From: Chloroflexota bacterium
Lineage (GTDB): Bacteria > Chloroflexota > Anaerolineae > 4572-78 > J111
Reading direction: 5' to 3'
NCBI GenBank assembly: GCA_003694775.1
Contig: RFJV01000301.1
Span: 1 to 5,395 of the forward strand
DNA: 5,395 nucleotides
Position 1 is the first letter of the stretch; every line of letters starts with the position of its first letter. Positions 4,148 through 5,395 of the stretch are shown one piece after another. Position numbers and translations under genes: made by a program. The notes below the pieces were generated by a model. The model had not been told where the DNA came from. It worked only from the letters and a program-made list of their open reading frames with translations, and made no database searches.

Positions 4148-5395
4148 ATGGCGGAACTAAATCCATTTGAAATTGCCCAGCGTCAACTGGACGAGGCCGC
4201 GGCCCTGCTGGGGCTGGACCCGGCCACGCACGCCCTTCTGCGCGAGCCAATGCGCCAGGTCATTGTATCCATCCCGGTGCGGATGGACGACGGCACGGTA
4301 AAGGTATTTCAGGGCTACCGGGTGCAGTACAACGACGCCCGCGGGCCGTGCAAAGGGGGTCTGCGCTGGCATCCCGATGAAACCCTGGACACGGTCAAGG
4401 CCCTGGCGGCCTGGATGACCTGGAAAACGGCGGTGGTCGACATTCCGCTGGGCGGCGGCAAAGGCGGCGTTACCTGCAACCCCAAGGAGCTTTCCCCCAC
4501 CGAGCAGGAACGGCTGGCCCGCGGCTACATCCGGGCCATCTGGAAAGTTTTGGGAGAAAAAACCGACGTCCCCGCACCGGATGTGTACACCAACCCGCAA
4601 ATTATGGCCTGGATGATGGACGAATACAGCACCATCCGCGGCCATATGGTCCCCGGTATCATCACCGGCAAACCCCTGTCGCTGGGCGGCTCAGCCGGTC
4701 GGAATGATGCTACGGCCCGCGGCGGTATCTACACCACCCGCGAAGCGGGCAAGGTTCTGGGCATCAACCTGGAAGGGGCACGGGCGGCCATCCAGGGGTA
4801 CGGCAATGCCGGACAGTACGCCCACGAACTGGCCGAACAACTGCTGGGGATGAAAGTGGTCGCCGTGTCCGACTCCAAGGGCGGTATTTACCGCGAAAGC
4901 GGTCTGGACTTTGAATCGACCGTACGGCACAAGCGCGAAACCGGGTCGGTGGTCGACATGCCGGATACCACACCCATTTCCAATGAGGAACTGCTGGAGC
5001 TGGACGTGGTGGTTCTCTTCCCCTCCGCCCTGGAGAACGTTATCACCGAAGCCAACGCGGATAAAATCCGGGCCAAAATTGTCGCCGAACTGGCAAACGG
5101 CCCCACCACCCCGGAAGCGGACAAGATTCTGCACCAGAACGGGGTCTACGTTATCCCCGACTTCCTGTGCAATGCCGGCGGGGTGACGGTCAGCTACTTT
5201 GAGCAGGTGCAGAACGCTTACAACTACTACTGGCCCCTGCACGAGGTGCACGAGCGCCTGGACCACAAGATGACCGCCGCCTTCCATGCCGTGCACGAAA
5301 TGGCCCAGGCCAAGAAAGTCCACAACCGGCTGGCGGCCTACCTGGTAGCTGTGGAGCGAGTGGCCGAGGCGGCCAAACTCAGAGGCTGGGTATAA
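4148..5395 (+). CDS. gdhA: Glutamate dehydrogenase (hexameric, short-chain class)
   Basis: The enzyme interconverts glutamate and 2-oxoglutarate plus ammonia with NAD(P), linking nitrogen assimilation or glutamate breakdown to the TCA cycle in the cytosol. The 415 residues fit the approximately 420-residue hexameric class. Substrate-domain residues: K69 (GPCKGGLR), K93 (TWK), catalytic K105 in IPLGGGKGG, and catalytic D145 in APDVYTNP. The spacings 24, 12 and 40 equal those of K89, K113, K125 and D165 in the Clostridium symbiosum enzyme. S349 (VTVSYFE) matches its S380. Retaining K69 and S349, which bind the side-chain carboxylate, argues for glutamate rather than leucine or phenylalanine. 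The dinucleotide fold has GYGNAG (217-222). At the end of the second strand the sequence is SDSKGG, lacking the Pro-Asp pair of the NAD-specific clostridial enzyme, so NADP or dual use is possible. Transcription probably depends on readthrough of the upstream terminator. Confidence 0.96.
   Translation: MAELNPFEIAQRQLDEAAALLGLDPATHALLREPMRQVIVSIPVRMDDGTVKVFQGYRVQYNDARGPCKGGLRWHPDETLDTVKALAAWMTWKTAVVDIPLGGGKGGVTCNPKELSPTEQERLARGYIRAIWKVLGEKTDVPAPDVYTNPQIMAWMMDEYSTIRGHMVPGIITGKPLSLGGSAGRNDATARGGIYTTREAGKVLGINLEGARAAIQGYGNAGQYAHELAEQLLGMKVVAVSDSKGGIYRESGLDFESTVRHKRETGSVVDMPDTTPISNEELLELDVVVLFPSALENVITEANADKIRAKIVAELANGPTTPEADKILHQNGVYVIPDFLCNAGGVTVSYFEQVQNAYNYYWPLHEVHERLDHKMTAAFHAVHEMAQAKKVHNRLAAYLVAVERVAEAAKLRGWV

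Overview
The window is about 5.4 kb of GC-rich bacterial chromosome. It holds four complete housekeeping genes, all on the + strand: ruvB (2-1024), queA (1207-2295), gatB (2409-3860) and a glutamate dehydrogenase, gdhA (4148-5395, ending on the last base of the window). All four are full length, with their key motifs intact and no frameshifts. No tRNA, rRNA, CRISPR array or transposase gene is present. The ruvB-queA adjacency is a widespread bacterial arrangement. The style of the gaps (short tandem repeats such as GGTAGCAG, a GGGACAGGC/GCCTGTCC palindrome, ACCATTG repeats) together with the protein sequences suggests a Chloroflexota (Anaerolineae-like) genome. That assignment is inference from pattern, not from a search.

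Layout. RuvB, the Holliday-junction branch-migration motor, ends in a possible sliding-clamp-binding tail (QPTLF). A 182-bp gap follows, made almost entirely of small repeats: an 8-bp tandem array that seems to be split by a 32-bp palindrome-bearing segment, then two small inverted repeats, then ACCATTG repeats running into the queA start. QueA makes epoxyqueuosine in tRNA. A 113-bp gap carries a convincing sigma70-type promoter for gatB, with a perfect TATAAT, a good Shine-Dalgarno site and a 15-bp palindrome lying on the -35 box. GatB is the tRNA-handling subunit of the GatCAB amidotransferase; gatA and gatC are not in the window.

The most interesting part is the 287-bp gap between gatB and gdhA. 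It reads as an extended -10 promoter (around 3919-3927), then about 160 nt of structured leader, then a strong intrinsic terminator (4063-4096, nine T residues), then 36 bp to a separate Shine-Dalgarno site for gdhA. The leader holds an 11-bp perfect inverted repeat enclosing 45 nt, a 13-bp palindrome, and a near-perfect Shine-Dalgarno site in front of a seven-codon ORF. I see no good promoter between the terminator and gdhA. The simplest reading is transcription attenuation or a riboswitch-like RNA controlling glutamate dehydrogenase; the alternative is a free-standing small RNA of about 165 nt. It matches no RNA family that I recognise.

Functionally the genes do not form one pathway. ruvB and queA are neighbours by conserved gene order. 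gatB and gdhA both touch the glutamine/glutamate pool, but each appears to have its own promoter.
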